Of a stretch of 64,000 nucleotides of DNA, positions 1 to 12,575 are shown piece after piece. Origin of the DNA: Psoroptes ovis (taxonomy: Eukaryota > Arthropoda > Arachnida > Sarcoptiformes > Psoroptidae); contig PQWQ01000009.1 in NCBI GenBank assembly GCA_002943765.1, positions 1,860,001-1,924,000 on the forward strand, in the 5' to 3' direction. Below the pieces are notes generated by a model, which ran no database searches, was not told where the DNA came from, and worked only from the letters and a program-made list of their open reading frames with translations. The translations under genes were made by a program, and so were the position numbers. Position 1 is the first letter of the stretch. Each line of letters opens with the position of its first letter.

Positions 1-82
1 TAAAATGGTGCTTGAGGGGCGCCTATCGAATTGCTGCATTATATCTTATGGTGAGCTATGCTCACCGCTCGAGTTCTAAGGG
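1..82 (-). mobile_element. piggyBac-like MITE, truncated by window edge
   Basis: The sequence is the reverse complement of the repeats at 13576-13725 and 24630-24777, and its remaining terminus ends in TAAGGG followed by TTAA at 83-86. The other end lies outside the window. TTAA flanks with CCC/GGG termini are the signature of piggyBac-type insertion. There is no coding capacity. Confidence 0.75.
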
Positions 83-378
83 TTAAAAGAAAGTTGTTTC
101 GGACACATGTCGAAGAGATAAGGTTTTGAATCTATTTTTTCAATTCGATTCGAATTCGAATTTCGAATTTCACTTGAAAATTGAACAAATTGTCAGCTGT
201 CTAAGCAGTGTTTGTGTGTGTGGTTTTAAGAAGTGAGTGAACCAAAATTTTAAATCAATTTGTACCAAACTAAAACAACTAAAACAACAACAATAACACA
301 TGATAGATTATTTATGTGTGCGTGTGTATGAATTGTCATTTTTTTCAATTGAATAGAATAGAATTGAAATTAAATTTC

Positions 379-551
379 TACATGATTTTTTTTAAAGTTT
401 TAATTCGTAGTTTTAAAATTAATTTTCGCAGTTTTCCAATTAAATTTCGTAATTTTTTGATTTAAAATTACATTAAAAACTACGAAATTCATGTTGAAAA
501 CTATGAAATTGAATTTTAAAATTCTGAAATAAAACTTGAAAAAACGCTGTA
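379..551 (-). repeat. palindromic TA element copy 1
   Basis: First copy in the window. Strand records which way the asymmetric centre (GAATGCAATTTT) reads, since the arms are symmetric. The left terminus is degraded and the right ends ACGCTGTA. Confidence 0.8.
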
Positions 552-814
552 CATTGTTTTTTCTCTTGTTGATAGTGATGATGATAATATTAAAAAATAA
601 TCTATTTTGGAGAAAAATTATCGATTTTTCAATTTTGGAGAAAAATAAAAATAAAAATAAAAATAAATAAACTTAAGGTAGTATATACTTGTGAAAAACT
701 AAACTAAATAATAAATAAATAAAGTTTTTGGGAAAAATTCTGGCTCTTAGGATTATGTAATTATTGCTTTGCTTATATACTTTGTTCTACACTAAGGATA
801 AGAGACAATTTATT

Positions 815-980
815 TACAGGATTTTCAAGTTTTAATTCAGAGTTTTGCAGTTAATTTTCGTAGTTTTAAAGTTGTATTTCGTAATTTTTTCATTTAAAAT
901 TGCTTTCGAAATTACGAAATTAAACTTGAAAACTACGAAAATTAATTTTAAAATTACGAATTTAAACTTTAAATTCTGTA
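815..980 (-). repeat. palindromic TA element copy 2
   Basis: Termini TACAGGATTTTC and AAATTCTGTA. The short ORFs over it on both strands are readthrough of the hairpin. Confidence 0.88.
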
Positions 981-1197
981 TATTTTTCTTAATAATTGAA
1001 AATATATTTTTTTTTTTTATTATCAAATCATTCATCAATATATATTGATGGTAATAAATAAATAAAAAATAGAAAAAATAAATTAAAGTTTTTTTGTGTG
1101 AAAAAAAAACAAACTTTCATCATCATCTTAAAGAAATTAATAAAAAATTGTTTTATAATAATAATAATAAATTAATATTACAAGATTTTCTTAAAGA

Positions 1198-1364
1198 TAC
1201 AAGGTTTTAAAAGTTTTAATTCGTAGTTTTGAAATTAATTTTCATAGTTTTCAAGTTGATTTTCGTACTTTTGAATGCAATTTAACAAAGTGAAATTACG
1301 AAATTAAATTTTAAAACTACGAAAATTAATTTTAAAATCCTGAATTAAAACTTGAAACTCGGTA
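1198..1364 (+). repeat. palindromic TA element copy 3
   Basis: Begins TACAAGGTTTT. The right edge is blurred: CTCGGTA is followed by a second CTCTGTA eight bases later. Confidence 0.82.
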
Positions 1365-1448
1365 ACTCTGTAACATGGACAGTTTATTTTGTGTAGGACA
1401 AAATAATAATTATTATCATCATAATTAAATGTTGTTGTTGTTGTTTCT

Positions 1449-1530
1449 ATCAGGCTGTCCGAAAAGTTCTAGCCGATTTTCATGAGCAGTTCTATTGATT
1501 AAGCCGAATGAACTTTTCGGACAAGCTAAA
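1449..1530. mobile_element. mariner-type MITE copy a
   Basis: Terminal inverted repeats around GGCTGTCCGAAAAGTTCT and AACTTTTCGGACAAGCTAA enclose about 40 bp. This is a diverged copy of the family best preserved at 5345-5425. Confidence 0.75.
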
Positions 1531-1828
1531 TATAAAAAATAATTACAGACTTTGTTTGTTGTTATTATTTCAAACACACTGTTATACATGTTTTCTCGAT
1601 ATTTGTACACATGTGTCAGAAACATTTACATTTTTTTTAATGTGAAAATAATTTTTTTTTAAAAACAATTAAATCAAACAAAAAAAAATTCAAAACACAA
1701 ACAGATAAACAAATAAACAATTAAATAAATGAATTTTGTTTTGTTTTGTTGTTTTGTCATTGTGTAAAATCAAAGCATCATCATCATCATCATATGTCAA
1801 GCAATATTCGGGTTTTGAATCCAAGTAT

Positions 1829-1936
1829 CAGTCATTCTCAACCAGTGTTACGGCCAAATTTTTGCGGAATAAAGGCTATTCTTTTTGGGTTTCAGTGTGT
1901 CCGCAGCCAAAAAAAAAAAAAGGTTGAGAATCACTG
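1829..1936 (+). mobile_element. hAT-like MITE copy 1 (internally deleted)
   Basis: Inverted termini CAGTCATTCTCAACC and GGTTGAGAATCACTG differ at one base. The interior (ATAAAGGCTATTC, GGGTTTCAG.GTGT) matches the longer copy at 3028-3159. The termini resemble the hAT consensus CAGTGGTTCTCAA. No matching 8-bp target duplication was found. Confidence 0.65.
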
Positions 1937-2121
1937 ATCTAGAATCTATGGAACCCTATTTACACATGTGTTTTGAAGATTAATTAATTTTTTTTTTCAA
2001 ATTTTGGTCTTTGGGATTTTGATATTTTTCGGGGTCTGTCAAATCAATTCGTTTTCGAAATTTTTGAATTTTGAAATTTTTTTTTGGTAAAATTCACCAA
2101 AAACAACCAATGAAAAATGAA

Positions 2122-2288
2122 TACAACATTTCAAGTTTTAATTCGGAGTTTTGCAATTGATTTTCATAGTTTTCAAGTTGAATTTCATAATTTTACCATT
2201 CAAAATTACATTCAAAACTACGAAATTGAACTTGAAAACTATTAAATTAAATTTCAAAACTACGAATTAAAACTTTAAAAACCCTATA
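2122..2288 (-). repeat. palindromic TA element copy 4
   Basis: Termini TACAACATTTC and AAACCCTATA. It lies about 190 bp downstream of the first hAT-like copy. Confidence 0.85.
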
Positions 2289-2611
2289 ATTATTCATTTG
2301 TTTTCAATTGTCGAAATTCGACGAAAATAATTCAAGTCAAACAAATAAATGATAACAATGATGACATGATAATCGAAATGAAAAAAAAATGGCGATAATC
2401 AATTCAGACAATGGAACAAACAGATTTATTTTTGGGATATTGTGGCGCCCATTCGATGCCCATTACATTTTTTTTTGAAATTATCTCATCGCTATGAACC
2501 AAAAGAAATATTTGGGCCAGAAATATTTCCGTTTTTTTATTTTTTTGGTTCAAAAAAATAAAAAATGTTCTCAATCGATATAAATAAATGAATGGAATCA
2601 CAAATTTTTGT

Positions 2612-2782
2612 GATAACTTGTTTTTAAAGTTTTAATTCGTAGTTTTAAAATTGAATTTCATAGTTTTGAAATTTAATTTCGTAATTTTAAGGTTTAAAAT
2701 TGCATTCAAAATTATGAAATTCAACTTGAAAACTATGAAAATTAATTTCAAAACTACGAATTAAAACTTTAAAAATCCTGTA
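2612..2782 (-). repeat. palindromic TA element copy 5
   Basis: The left end is degraded (TTGTTTTTAAAG); the right end AAAATCCTGTA is intact. Confidence 0.82.
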
Positions 2783-3027
2783 ATTCTTTCAATTGTTACT
2801 TGTATATACTTATTGTTCTTCGTACAATTTCTATGTTAACATTTTAAAATTTAATTTCATATAAATCGAGATCATCGATTTTTCTATTCTATTTTCTAGG
2901 GTTTTACATTTTGAATTGAAATTTTGAAAATTTTGGAAAAAATAAAAAATAAAAACAGCAGCAAATAACTCTTAATACGATTGTTGAAGTTATTGTCTTG
3001 TAAAAAATTTATTCGTGCTTCTAAAGT

Positions 3028-3159
3028 TAGTCATTCTCAACCACAGTGTGTGTTCGGGCCAGATTTCAAAAGTGTGCCGCAAAAATTCCTTGGCAATAAA
3101 GGCTATTCCTTGGGTTTCAGAGTGTGCTGGAACGCCAAAAAAAAGGTTGAGAATGACTG
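3028..3159 (+). mobile_element. hAT-like MITE copy 2
   Basis: Termini TAGTCATTCTCAACC and GGTTGAGAATGACTG. It is longer than copy 1, retaining a segment with AGTGTGCCGCAAAAATTCCTTGG. The flanks show no obvious 8-bp duplication, so it is probably old. Confidence 0.65.
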
Positions 3160-3836
3160 AATTTTGCTAAAGCTATTATATATTTGAAATATTTTGAAAA
3201 AAAGTAAATATTTCAATTTTTTTTCAATTTATTTCAATTTGGTCATGAATATACCCAAACATAATAGCCCTTGAAAGCATAGAGAGGTATATGATGCTAT
3301 GGATGATGATGATGATAATTCAATGATAATAATATTTCAATGGACAATAATGAATGTAAAGTGTACACAATCACTGTTCTAGAGTAAAATACAGGGTTCG
3401 ATCGTATCGTATCACTTTTACTACAATCATTGAAACTTTTGAGAATTTTGAAGGATTTCATTGAAATCTTTGAATCGAATTGAATTGAATTGAATCCGAT
3501 TCGAGATTCGATTCGGGAAAAAATATTTTCGACTTTTGTAAAGAATTTTTAAAATTCAATTACGCCAAATCAAACAAACTCAAAAATTTCGAAATTATTT
3601 TTCCTTTTGTTCGAATAATTTGATAAAGTGAAGTGAAAACAAAGTAATAAGTAAAGAATTCTTAAGAAATAATTCTAAGAAATATTTCTTAAAATATTTT
3701 ACAAGAATTTTCATTAAAAACATTTAAAGGAAAAAATAATTCATTTCATTTCATTTCATTTGATCATCATCATCATCTCAATTCATCGAATTTATTCATT
3801 TAAAAAAAAAAACAATCAATTGAATTGTATTATTAT

Positions 3837-4004
3837 TACAGGGTTTAAAGTTTAAATTCGGGATTTTAAAATTAATTTTCGTAGTTTTAAAATTCAATTT
3901 CGTAATTTTACTGTTTAAAATTACATTTAAAATTACGAAATTCAATTTTAAAACTATGAAATTGAATTGTAAAACTACGAATTAAAACTTTTGAAAACCC
4001 TGTA
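3837..4004 (-). repeat. palindromic TA element copy 6
   Basis: Both ends are near consensus: TACAGGGTTTAAAG and AAAACCCTGTA. Confidence 0.9.
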
Positions 4005-4245
4005 TTTATTTATTCATTTTATAGCTGTTCAGAGAGATATATGTTTGTTTGAATAATTGAATTTTTGATTAAAAAAAAATTGAAAAATTCAATTTATATT
4101 CTAATTTGAAAATTCTTCAAACAATAACAATAATAATAATATTTACTGCTCTTAACCTTTTCTTTTGTCTGTGATATGAATGAATGTAAATATTCAAATT
4201 AAAATTCAAACTAAGAATAACTGTAGTTCAGTTGAAGATTCATTT

Positions 4246-4420
4246 TACATGATTTCCAAAGTTTTAATTCGTAGTTTTGCAATTAATTTTCATAGTTTTA
4301 AAATTTAATTTCGTAATTTTTTAATTTAAAATTACATTCGAAAACTACGAAATTTAATTTTAAAACTATGAAATTGAATTTTAAAACTACGAATTAAAAC
4401 TTTTGAAAAAAAACCTTGTA
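4246..4420 (-). repeat. palindromic TA element copy 7
   Basis: Termini TACATGATTTCC and AAACCTTGTA. Only about 110 bp separate it from the mariner-type hairpin downstream. Confidence 0.87.
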
Positions 4421-4529
4421 TGATTGAATTGATTTGAATATAAATGTAATAACAAAATTTTGAAGAATTCTTAAAGAATTTGAAATATTCTTGAAAAGAA
4501 TTTTTTTTTGTTTTCAAGAATACATTTTC

Positions 4530-4647
4530 ATATGAATCAAATCTAATAGGTTGTCCCATAAGTTCTTGTCGTTTTGTAAATTTTTTTTTTTTTGATTCAA
4601 AAACGGCAAAAACTTATGGGACAACCTATTAGATTTGATTCATATTA
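4530..4647. mobile_element. mariner-type MITE copy b, extended hairpin
   Basis: Termini TAGGTTGTCCCATAAGTTCTTG and its inverse, with a T-rich loop. The symmetry runs about 16 bp further than in other copies: ATATGAATCAAATCTAA on the left is inverted on the right, so about 115 bp fold into one hairpin. Confidence 0.8.
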
Positions 4648-5016
4648 AAACCATGAATAAGTTTATTCATTCAATAAGTATACACAGTACTTATGTTTAT
4701 GAATATAAATATATTAATATAAACATTTTGCTTGCTCTCTGCATTTCTGCTGTCTTTGGCTAAAAATTCATTTTTCAAAAATTTCAAATTCATCATTGAA
4801 AGGGTTATTTGTTTATTCTTGTTTTTGTTTCTATTCATGTTCATCACTCGCAATTGTTTTTTTAGGGTTTAACCCTTTCATCACCCTTTGTTTATTGTGT
4901 TTTTCAATTGAGAATTATGGAAGAATAATTCAAAAGTTTAAAGAAACAATAAAAAACAGCAGAAAATGAAATGTTTTTCTGAGAAAGAAAACTTCTTTAA
5001 GAAAAATAAAGAATAA

Positions 5017-5184
5017 TACAAGGTTTTCAAGTTTTAATTCGTAGTTTTAAAATTCATTTTTGTAGTTTTAAAAGTTAATTTCGTAATTATTTGGTTTAAA
5101 ATTACATTCAAAACTACGAAATTCAACTTGAAAACTATGAAAATCAATTCGAAAACTCTGAATTAAAACTTTTGAAAACACTGT
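5017..5184 (-). repeat. palindromic TA element copy 8
   Basis: Left TACAAGGTTTTCAAG; the right end has decayed to AAACACTGTTT. Confidence 0.86.
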
Positions 5185-5344
5185 TTATTGTTTAACCCTT
5201 TGCAAACAACAATGGCAAATTGTTATTAAATAAGTAAACAAATGTATTTAATAATAATAATTTAATTTGATTAGATGAATGTCGAACATTGTATCATTCA
5301 TATTCATATTCATTCATATTCATTCCTTAGAAATTGTGTATCTA

Positions 5345-5425
5345 TTAGGTTGTCCGATAAGTTCTTGCCGATTTTCTCATGATTTCGCTACGATATAATC
5401 GGCAAAAACTTATCGGACAACCTAA
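5345..5425. mobile_element. mariner-type MITE copy c
   Basis: Best-preserved copy: TTAGGTTGTCCGATAAGTTC and GAACTTATCGG-like inverse ending ACAACCTAA. The 25-30 bp interior includes GATTTCGCTACGATATAATC. The termini match known mariner TIRs in style. Confidence 0.85.
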
Positions 5426-5602
5426 CATATCTATTCAATGATTCAATGAAAATGAATGCTTTGAATGAATGAATGAATGAATGAATGGGAAAACTAATTC
5501 ATTTTACAAAAATTTGATTTTGAATAATTTGACAAATCAAATAATAACAATGATTGAAATTGAAATTGAATCATTCATCCGTTATTATTATTATTATTAT
5601 AA

Positions 5603-5775
5603 TACAAGGTTTTTTCAAGTTTTAATTCGTAGTTTTGCAATTCAATTTCGTAGTTTTCAACATGAATTTCGTAGTTTTGAATGCAATTATGAATGGTAAA
5701 ATTACGAAATTAAATTTTAAAACTATGAAAATTAATTTCAAAACTACGAATTTAAACTTTTTTAGAAACCATGTA
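5603..5775 (+). repeat. palindromic TA element copy 9
   Basis: Begins TACAAGGTTTTTTC and ends AAACCATGTA. It abuts a TTA microsatellite. Confidence 0.86.
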
Positions 5776-6015
5776 TAAATAATTATTTTGTATAAATTAA
5801 TTTTTTTTTTTGCCAAGGATTCTGAATTGAATTTTGACAATAATTATTATCTCTCACTCACATATAATCATTTGTGTGTTTTGTTTGTTTTTGTGCATAC
5901 ACATTATATACATACACAATGGTGACATATTTTTTTCAAATAAGCACACAAAGCAGAAAGTGGGTGAATTATTTGAATTTTAAAATGGGGAAAAATGTGG
6001 AAAATTGAAAAATAA

Positions 6016-6182
6016 TACATGGTTTTCAAGTTTAAATTCGTAGTTTTAAAATTAATTTTCAGAATTTTAAAGTTGATTTTCGTAGTTTTTAAAGTTATTT
6101 TTAATATCAAAATTACGAAATTAAATTTCGAAACTACGAAATTAAATTTTAAAACTACGAATCAAAACTTTAAATTTTTGTA
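6016..6182 (+). repeat. palindromic TA element copy 10
   Basis: Begins TACATGGTTTTC; the centre is degenerate and the right end is AAATTTTTGTA. Confidence 0.83.
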
Positions 6183-6833
6183 GTAATTTGACATTTTCAA
6201 TTTTTCGGGGTTTGATAATATGGAGAGTTAGGGGGCTGTTCAAATATATCAAATGTCATGATCGATTTAGACTGAATTGAATGAAATGATTTCTCTGGAA
6301 TCATTTCAAACAATAATCTTAATAACAATAACCTTATACTTGTCAATACCTTATACTTGTGGTGTTTGGTTTGTTCAGATTGGAATTATTACCATTTTTC
6401 TCAAGATTTTCATTTAGACAAAATACTCGAAAGTTTGTGTGTAGGGTATGGAGACCTATAGACGAATATTTTTAGAAATATTTTCAGGAAAATAATAAGT
6501 ACAAAGACATCAGACACTTCAAAGATGCTTTTAAGATGAATGAATGAATGGATGGAGAGACAAACATATTTCATAATTCATAATTTTAATGAATTTTTCT
6601 ATTCAATTTTCAATTTTTCTCTGTTGAAAGAGAGATTATCAAATCAAGAATTCAGAACATTTCTCTTAAAGAAGAAATTCTTAAGAATTTCTTAGGGAAA
6701 ATTTCTTTTTCTTCTTCAAAATAATTGAAATATTTTCTCTCAACAATTGTTCATCAAGTGTTTTCTACCCATTATTTGACAACTTTCAATTGTTTTGGAC
6801 CCTAAAACAACAAAATTGTAAGGGATTTTTCAA

Positions 6834-6918
6834 ATTTTTCAAATTTTTCAAATTTTTCAAATTTTTCAAATTTTTCAAATTTTTCAAATTTTTCAAATTT
6901 TTCAAATTTTTCAAATTT
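6834..6918 (+). repeat. 9-bp tandem array (TTTTTCAAA)n
   Basis: About nine almost perfect direct copies of TTTTTCAAA, followed by an AAATTTGAAAAA inversion. The uniformity suggests recent slippage. Confidence 0.9.
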
Positions 6919-7003
6919 TCAATTTTTCAAAATTTGAAAAATATATTGCATCTTTATGTGTAATAAAGAAATCGAATATACAAATAAGAATCATTCAAAA
7001 TTA

Positions 7004-7064
7004 TTCAACTTGAAAACTATGAAAATTAATTTTAAAACTACGAATTAAAACTTGAAACCTTGTA
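7004..7064 (-). repeat. palindromic TA element, half copy (no. 11)
   Basis: Only the right arm is present, from TTCAACTTGAAAACTATG to AAACCTTGTA. The left arm and centre are missing. Confidence 0.85.
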
Positions 7065-7385
7065 CATACATACACATGCACACACAGTTGTTGATCCAAT
7101 GTGGAATCATCACCACAATATAAATGTTATACACATGCTCCTAAGGCTGCTGCTGGCCCTAGGAAGAGCATGAATCATGAAAATATTGATGAAATATTAT
7201 ATCATTGATTGGCTATGACAAAGTAAATGCCTAAGACATTTATTTTGTACTAAGTGAATTGTGATAGCAACCATGTGCATGTGAATTTGGTGAATTCTAC
7301 AACATACAGACAGCACTGAATATACGAATGGCATGTATGTGTGAATGATACTGAATGAATCGTAATGGTGGTTTACAAAAATATA

Positions 7386-7555
7386 TACAGGATTTTCAAA
7401 AGTTTTAATTCAGAGTTTTGCAATTCAATTTCATAGTTTTAAAGTTGAATTTCGTAATTTCACGATTCAAAATTGCATTCAAAATTACGAAATTCAATTC
7501 AAAAACTATGAAAATTAATTGCAAAACTACGAATTAAAACTTGAAAAATCCAATA
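7386..7555 (-). repeat. palindromic TA element copy 12
   Basis: Termini TACAGGATTTTC and AAAATCCAATA. Confidence 0.85.
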
Positions 7556-7788
7556 AGAATTGTTTTAAATATATATTATCATCTCACACACATACACATA
7601 TGTGTATTCATTTTGATCATCATCATTTATTCTTATTCTTCTTTGCCAATATATGATTGTTTCATTTTTTTTTTTTTTTTTTTTTTTTTGATTATAAATA
7701 TTGAAATTGAAAAATTTCATTCATTCATTTCATTTCAATTCGATCATCTTATGTGTGGTGTGTATTGGTGTATGTGTCAAAATTGAAA

Positions 7789-7955
7789 TACACAGGATTT
7801 AAAGTTTAAATTCGTAGTTTTCAAATTAATTTTCATAGTTTTCAAGTTTATTTTCGTAATTTCACAGTTAAAAATTGCATTCAAAATTACGAAATTCAAC
7901 TTTAAAACTACGAAATTTAATTTCAAAAGTACGAATTAAAACTTTAAATTTTGTA
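7789..7955 (-). repeat. palindromic TA element copy 13
   Basis: Begins TACACAGGATTT and ends AAATTTTGTA. Confidence 0.84.
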
Positions 7956-8668
7956 AATAAAATAATTCAAGAAAAAAAATACATTAAAAGCTTCGATTCG
8001 ATTCATTTCTCGATTCTCGATAAATTAAATACACATCATATTTGACATTTTTTTTCTCTCATTTTCTCATTCATTTATTTCATCTCTCATCTCTTATTTA
8101 TTAATTCATTCATTCATTTGATTGATTCATTTAATTCGAATCGAATCGAAAATGAATTCGAATTTCGAATTCGAATTATTTCGATTCGATTCGAATTAAA
8201 ATGTCCCATGATTATTGAAAATGATTTATTTGTTTGTTTATTTATCTGTGTGTTTGTCGCCGTTTTTCGAAACCAAAAATACCAGAAAAAGGAATCATTC
8301 AAATATTTGTTTGATCACAAACAACAACAACAACAACAAACGACCAAGATGCAAAGACTATAGGTTTTTATTTAATCTAATACTATCAAACATTCAAAGA
8401 TATAAATGAATTTTTTTTTTGATTAAATATTGATTGAGTGTGTGCTTTGATTCATTTTCATTTAACCAAACAAAATCTTTGATTTTCATTTTGATTCGAT
8501 TGGAGATACTGCTACTGCTGCTGTTCAAATTTCAATGATTCATTTATTTTCTCAAGAATTTATTCATCTAAGATCATCTAAGATGTTTTCGACAATCGAC
8601 TCATCATTCATTCATTGATTCATTCATTAATTCACATTGAATTATTGATATTTGTTTAGTAAAATATC

Positions 8669-8702
<34 letters not shown>

Positions 8703-9774
8703 GTAACATTGACAAATTCAAATCAATTCAAATTATTCGATTCAATTCAATTATTAAATGTTTATTTATTTATTCATTTCTCTCTGTTTGATTCCTTTTG
8801 ATTAATTTTTCAATTAATTTCAAGTGATCTTAAGTGATTCAAGTCATCGTCTTAAAAAACCATAAAACCACATATCAAGACATATACTAAGACAATCAAA
8901 ATTTGAATTAAAGGAATAATTGTCAACACACAGAGACATAGTTTGTTGTTGTTGTTTTCACGTTGTAAGTAAATTTATCTTAATTATTCGTATTATTATT
9001 ATTATTATTTGAATTATTTCATTTTTTGGAAATTTAAAAAAGTCGATTAATTAATTAATATTCAAGTTTAAATCAATGAACTAATGCAAGGCTATTGTTT
9101 CATTGTTATCAGTGTTAGGCTTGCAATTTTTTTTTCAGAATAATTCATTCAAAAAAAATATGACAAGTAATCAAATGATTTCAATCAAATAGATTTCATC
9201 ACATTTTACAATCTTACACACAACAAATAGATTGACTAATCAAAATGCATTCAATGAATTCATGAATTTTTCAAATTAAATAGGCCTAATCATCAAGAAT
9301 CAAGAGTTAAAATAAAATAATTAATGTCAAAAATCAAAAATTCATTTACAGCATTTGAAATGTGAAGAAGAATCAAATTGAATATTCATGAATATTCATA
9401 AATTACGTAAACTGTCAATCATCATTCATTTATCGAAATCGTTATTATTTGGATTCAATGAGTGAAATAATGTTTAAGGGTTAGAGGGTCTGCAAACCAG
9501 TTGGCTTCACTGCGATGCATTAATTTTTCACACTGTAAACACTGTAATTGGAAAATTCTTGGTACTCTCTACCCTTCGGAACGGAAAAAATCTCAAATAT
9601 CTCAAAGTAAAAGTTTTCAATTTTTCAAGTTTTCAAAATTGAAAACTTTTCTATTTGATTTTTACATTTGAAAATGAAATGTAAAATATTTTTTCGCATT
9701 CATTTTCGTTCAAGGGGAGAACAGTGAGAATGAATAAATGAATGAATGATAGAATCCATAGGAAATATTTTAAT

Positions 9775-9941
9775 TACAAGGTTTCAAGTTTTAATTCGTA
9801 GTTTTGCAATTAATTTTCGTAGTTTTAAAGTTGAATTTCGTAATTTTGATAGCAATTTTGTACCGGGAAATTACGAAATTCAACTTGAAAACTATGAAAA
9901 TTAATTGCAAAACTACGAATTAAAACTTTAAAAACCCTATA
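9775..9941 (+). repeat. palindromic TA element copy 14
   Basis: Termini TACAAGGTTTCAAG and AAACCCTATA. It follows about 1.8 kb with no copy. Confidence 0.88.
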
Positions 9942-10147
9942 CTATTATTCATTCATTAATGCAGCATACCTGCAATTTTCATCCCCTTATGTTTACACAA
10001 ATCGAAAAATATTTGTTTTTAAAAAATATATATATATTTGAATATTTGCATATTTCAATTCAATGAAGATGAAACAAAAAAAAAAAAAAATCAAATTTTA
10101 CAATATTTGATTGCTGTGAATCGTGAATAGTGATGAAATGAATGCAT

Positions 10148-10321
10148 TACAAAGTTTCAAGTTTTAATTCATAGTTTTAAAATTAATTTTCATAGTTTTA
10201 AAATTTAATTTCATAATTTCACCATTCAAAATTGCTATCAAAACTACGAAATTGAATTTTAAAACAACGAAAATTAATTTTAAAACTACGAATTAAAACT
10301 TCAACAAAAAAAAATCCTGTA
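10148..10321 (-). repeat. palindromic TA element copy 15
   Basis: Termini TACAAAGTTTCAAG and AAAATCCTGTA, with an A-run insertion in the right arm. Confidence 0.86.
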
Positions 10322-10915
10322 CTTATTATTTAGTTTTCGATATCAGCATGAATTTTGCTGATAATGGTGAAATATTATTCTTGGAAAAATCCATATTCAA
10401 AGAGGAGAATTATTCAGAATTATTATTATTATTTTCCGGAGAATCAATCGAAGAAATTTCAAAATTTATTTGAATAAATTCTTTGAAATTTTGTTGATTT
10501 GTACCTTCTTTTTTTTCGAAAGATTTAGACCTTTGATAAGTTACAAAGGTTTACACTGGGTAGAATGGATCGAATTCATTTTGAAATACTTAAAATACAT
10601 AAATGTATTTGTTTCCATGTTTATCTATGTGAATGATTCAAGATTAATCTTTGAGAAAATACACTTCTTGAATTTCTTAAATTCAAGACGTTTCAAAGCG
10701 ATCATTCATTCATTTATTCATTCATTTTCTTCGATAAAAAATATATTTTTAATTTATCATAATCATCAGAGGCCCTAACCCTGAGAAAATTGTCATATGT
10801 TTTTAATTTATTGTTTATTCAATTTTCTTTTTTCTCAAATAATGAATTTAAGAAAATAATAATAAATTGAATAAATGAAACATGGTCAAGGATTTTGCTG
10901 AAATTTTCATTATTT

Positions 10916-11089
10916 TACAGGGTTTTTTCAAGTTTTAATTCGTAGTTTTAAAATTAATTTTCATAGTTTTAAAGTTGAATTTCGTAATTTTACCATGTTA
11001 AAATTGCATTCAAAACTACGAAATTCAACTTGAAAACTATGAAAATTAATTGCAAAACTACGAATTAAAACTGCGAAAAAAACCCTGTA
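10916..11089 (-). repeat. palindromic TA element copy 16
   Basis: Termini TACAGGGTTTTTTC and AAAAACCCTGTA are perfect inverse CAGGGTTTTT ends. Confidence 0.9.
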
Positions 11090-11456
11090 TTGATTGATTA
11101 ATAGTCATTATTCATTGATATTTTATTAAACAATGATAGTTATCATCAATCATAAATCATTCATTCATTCATTCAATATGTATTATTATTATCATTATTT
11201 TCACTTTTTTTCACAATCAAATTTCAAAAACAATCAAATTGTTCAATATATTTTAAAAGGTAATAAATGGATTCGAAATTTTCCTTTATCAATTCATTGG
11301 ATTATAGTTATAATTCATTCGAATATATGAATGTTCAAAGAATAGTCTCAGAGTTTCTGGCAGCAGCAACAGACCTATTCGAAGATTTAAGGTCTACACA
11401 TCTGATCTCCGAAGTATCGAAAAACAATATTCAATCAAATTTAAAAAACTATAATC

Positions 11457-11542
11457 TTGACCATTATCGCGACAACCAGAAAAGGTCACGAATTCAATTG
11501 ACCTTCTTAGTAATAGGGTTGTCGACGGTCAACGATGGTCAA
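11457..11542. repeat. imperfect inverted repeat, unclassified
   Basis: TTGACCATTATCGCGACAACC is inverted imperfectly in GGTTGTCGACGGTCAACGATG about 60 bp on. The surrounding 250 bp are richer in G+C than their neighbourhood and unlike the other families. This may be a decayed mobile element. Confidence 0.35.
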
Positions 11543-12503
11543 ATTATTCGGATTCTAAGATCAAAATCGCTATGAAAACAATATTTTGAACCCATGGGGT
11601 TAAATTGACAAGTCATAAGTCAGTTCTTATTATTGAAAAATGTCAAAAATGATTAATTAATTCATTCAAAAAATCAATTTTAATCATAATAATTGATCAT
11701 TGATCGATCGATACCTTATAAGATTCGAAATTTCAAAGTCATCAAAGTGTGAAATAAAAAAATCATTTCACTGATCAACCAGCCAACCAACCAATCAATC
11801 AAATTTCAAATGTTGCGGTTATGGGCTTTTGTTCATGTTTTCAATCAGGTGAATATTAATCACGCAAAGTGCATGAATCATTAGTGTTTCCATTATGGAT
11901 TTCCACTATGATTGAGTGATTGATCTTATGTATATTAATGATTATTTTCATTAGGTATGAGCTAAATACACCATGAATGATTCATTAAATGTCATTACAT
12001 TCACTTTGAATTAATAAATTCAATTCTTATTCAATGAAATTTGATATTTTGATTGAAGTATTACACAACATGAATGACTGTGATTGTCAATATACATACA
12101 TGGACATAACCATACAATATTCACCAATTAAATGAGAATATATTTTTGAATTCGTGAACTGTTTCTATGGCCATCGAATAACAACAGGCAATTTTACCAA
12201 ATGTCAAAATTTAAAGACATAAGATATAAGACTATTTTCACTTTGATCAAAAATTAATCTTTGAACCAGAGATTCAAATTTGAAGATTTTGAATCATCTT
12301 TTCTCGAAGATATATAAAATAAAAGCATACAATTTATGGGGTATTACACAGTTTATACCAGTTCTAAAAATGTATATTTTAAGATTATAGATAAAAATAA
12401 TAATGAAACAAATAACGAATAATGTATAACATGCATCATTTGATATTGACAAAAAACAAAAAAAAAAACAAAAACAACACTGATTCACATTTGTAATAAT
12501 GAA

Positions 12504-12542
12504 AATACTGAATAATAATGATCATTATTATTATTCAGTATT
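12504..12542. repeat. short near-perfect palindrome
   Basis: AATACTGAATAATAATGATC meets its inverse, with one extra AAT in the right arm. It is unrelated to the other hairpin families. Confidence 0.7.
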
Positions 12543-12575
12543 TTTTCGAATAAAAATCGTAAAAGATATTTTTCG

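Noticed and set aside
845..1048. Short ORFs with repeated FKTTKINFK or VLIRSFEINFRSF-type peptides, here and at 4332, 5481, 5622, 12632, 13067, 19134, 43571, 43626, 46763, 46911, 48638 and 54464
   Set aside because: They are translations of the palindromic element arms, which happen to lack stops in some frames. The same peptides recur wherever a copy lies.
11267..11575. 102-residue ORF in the gene-free region
   Set aside because: No recognisable family. It overlaps an imperfect inverted repeat and probably reflects a decayed mobile sequence.
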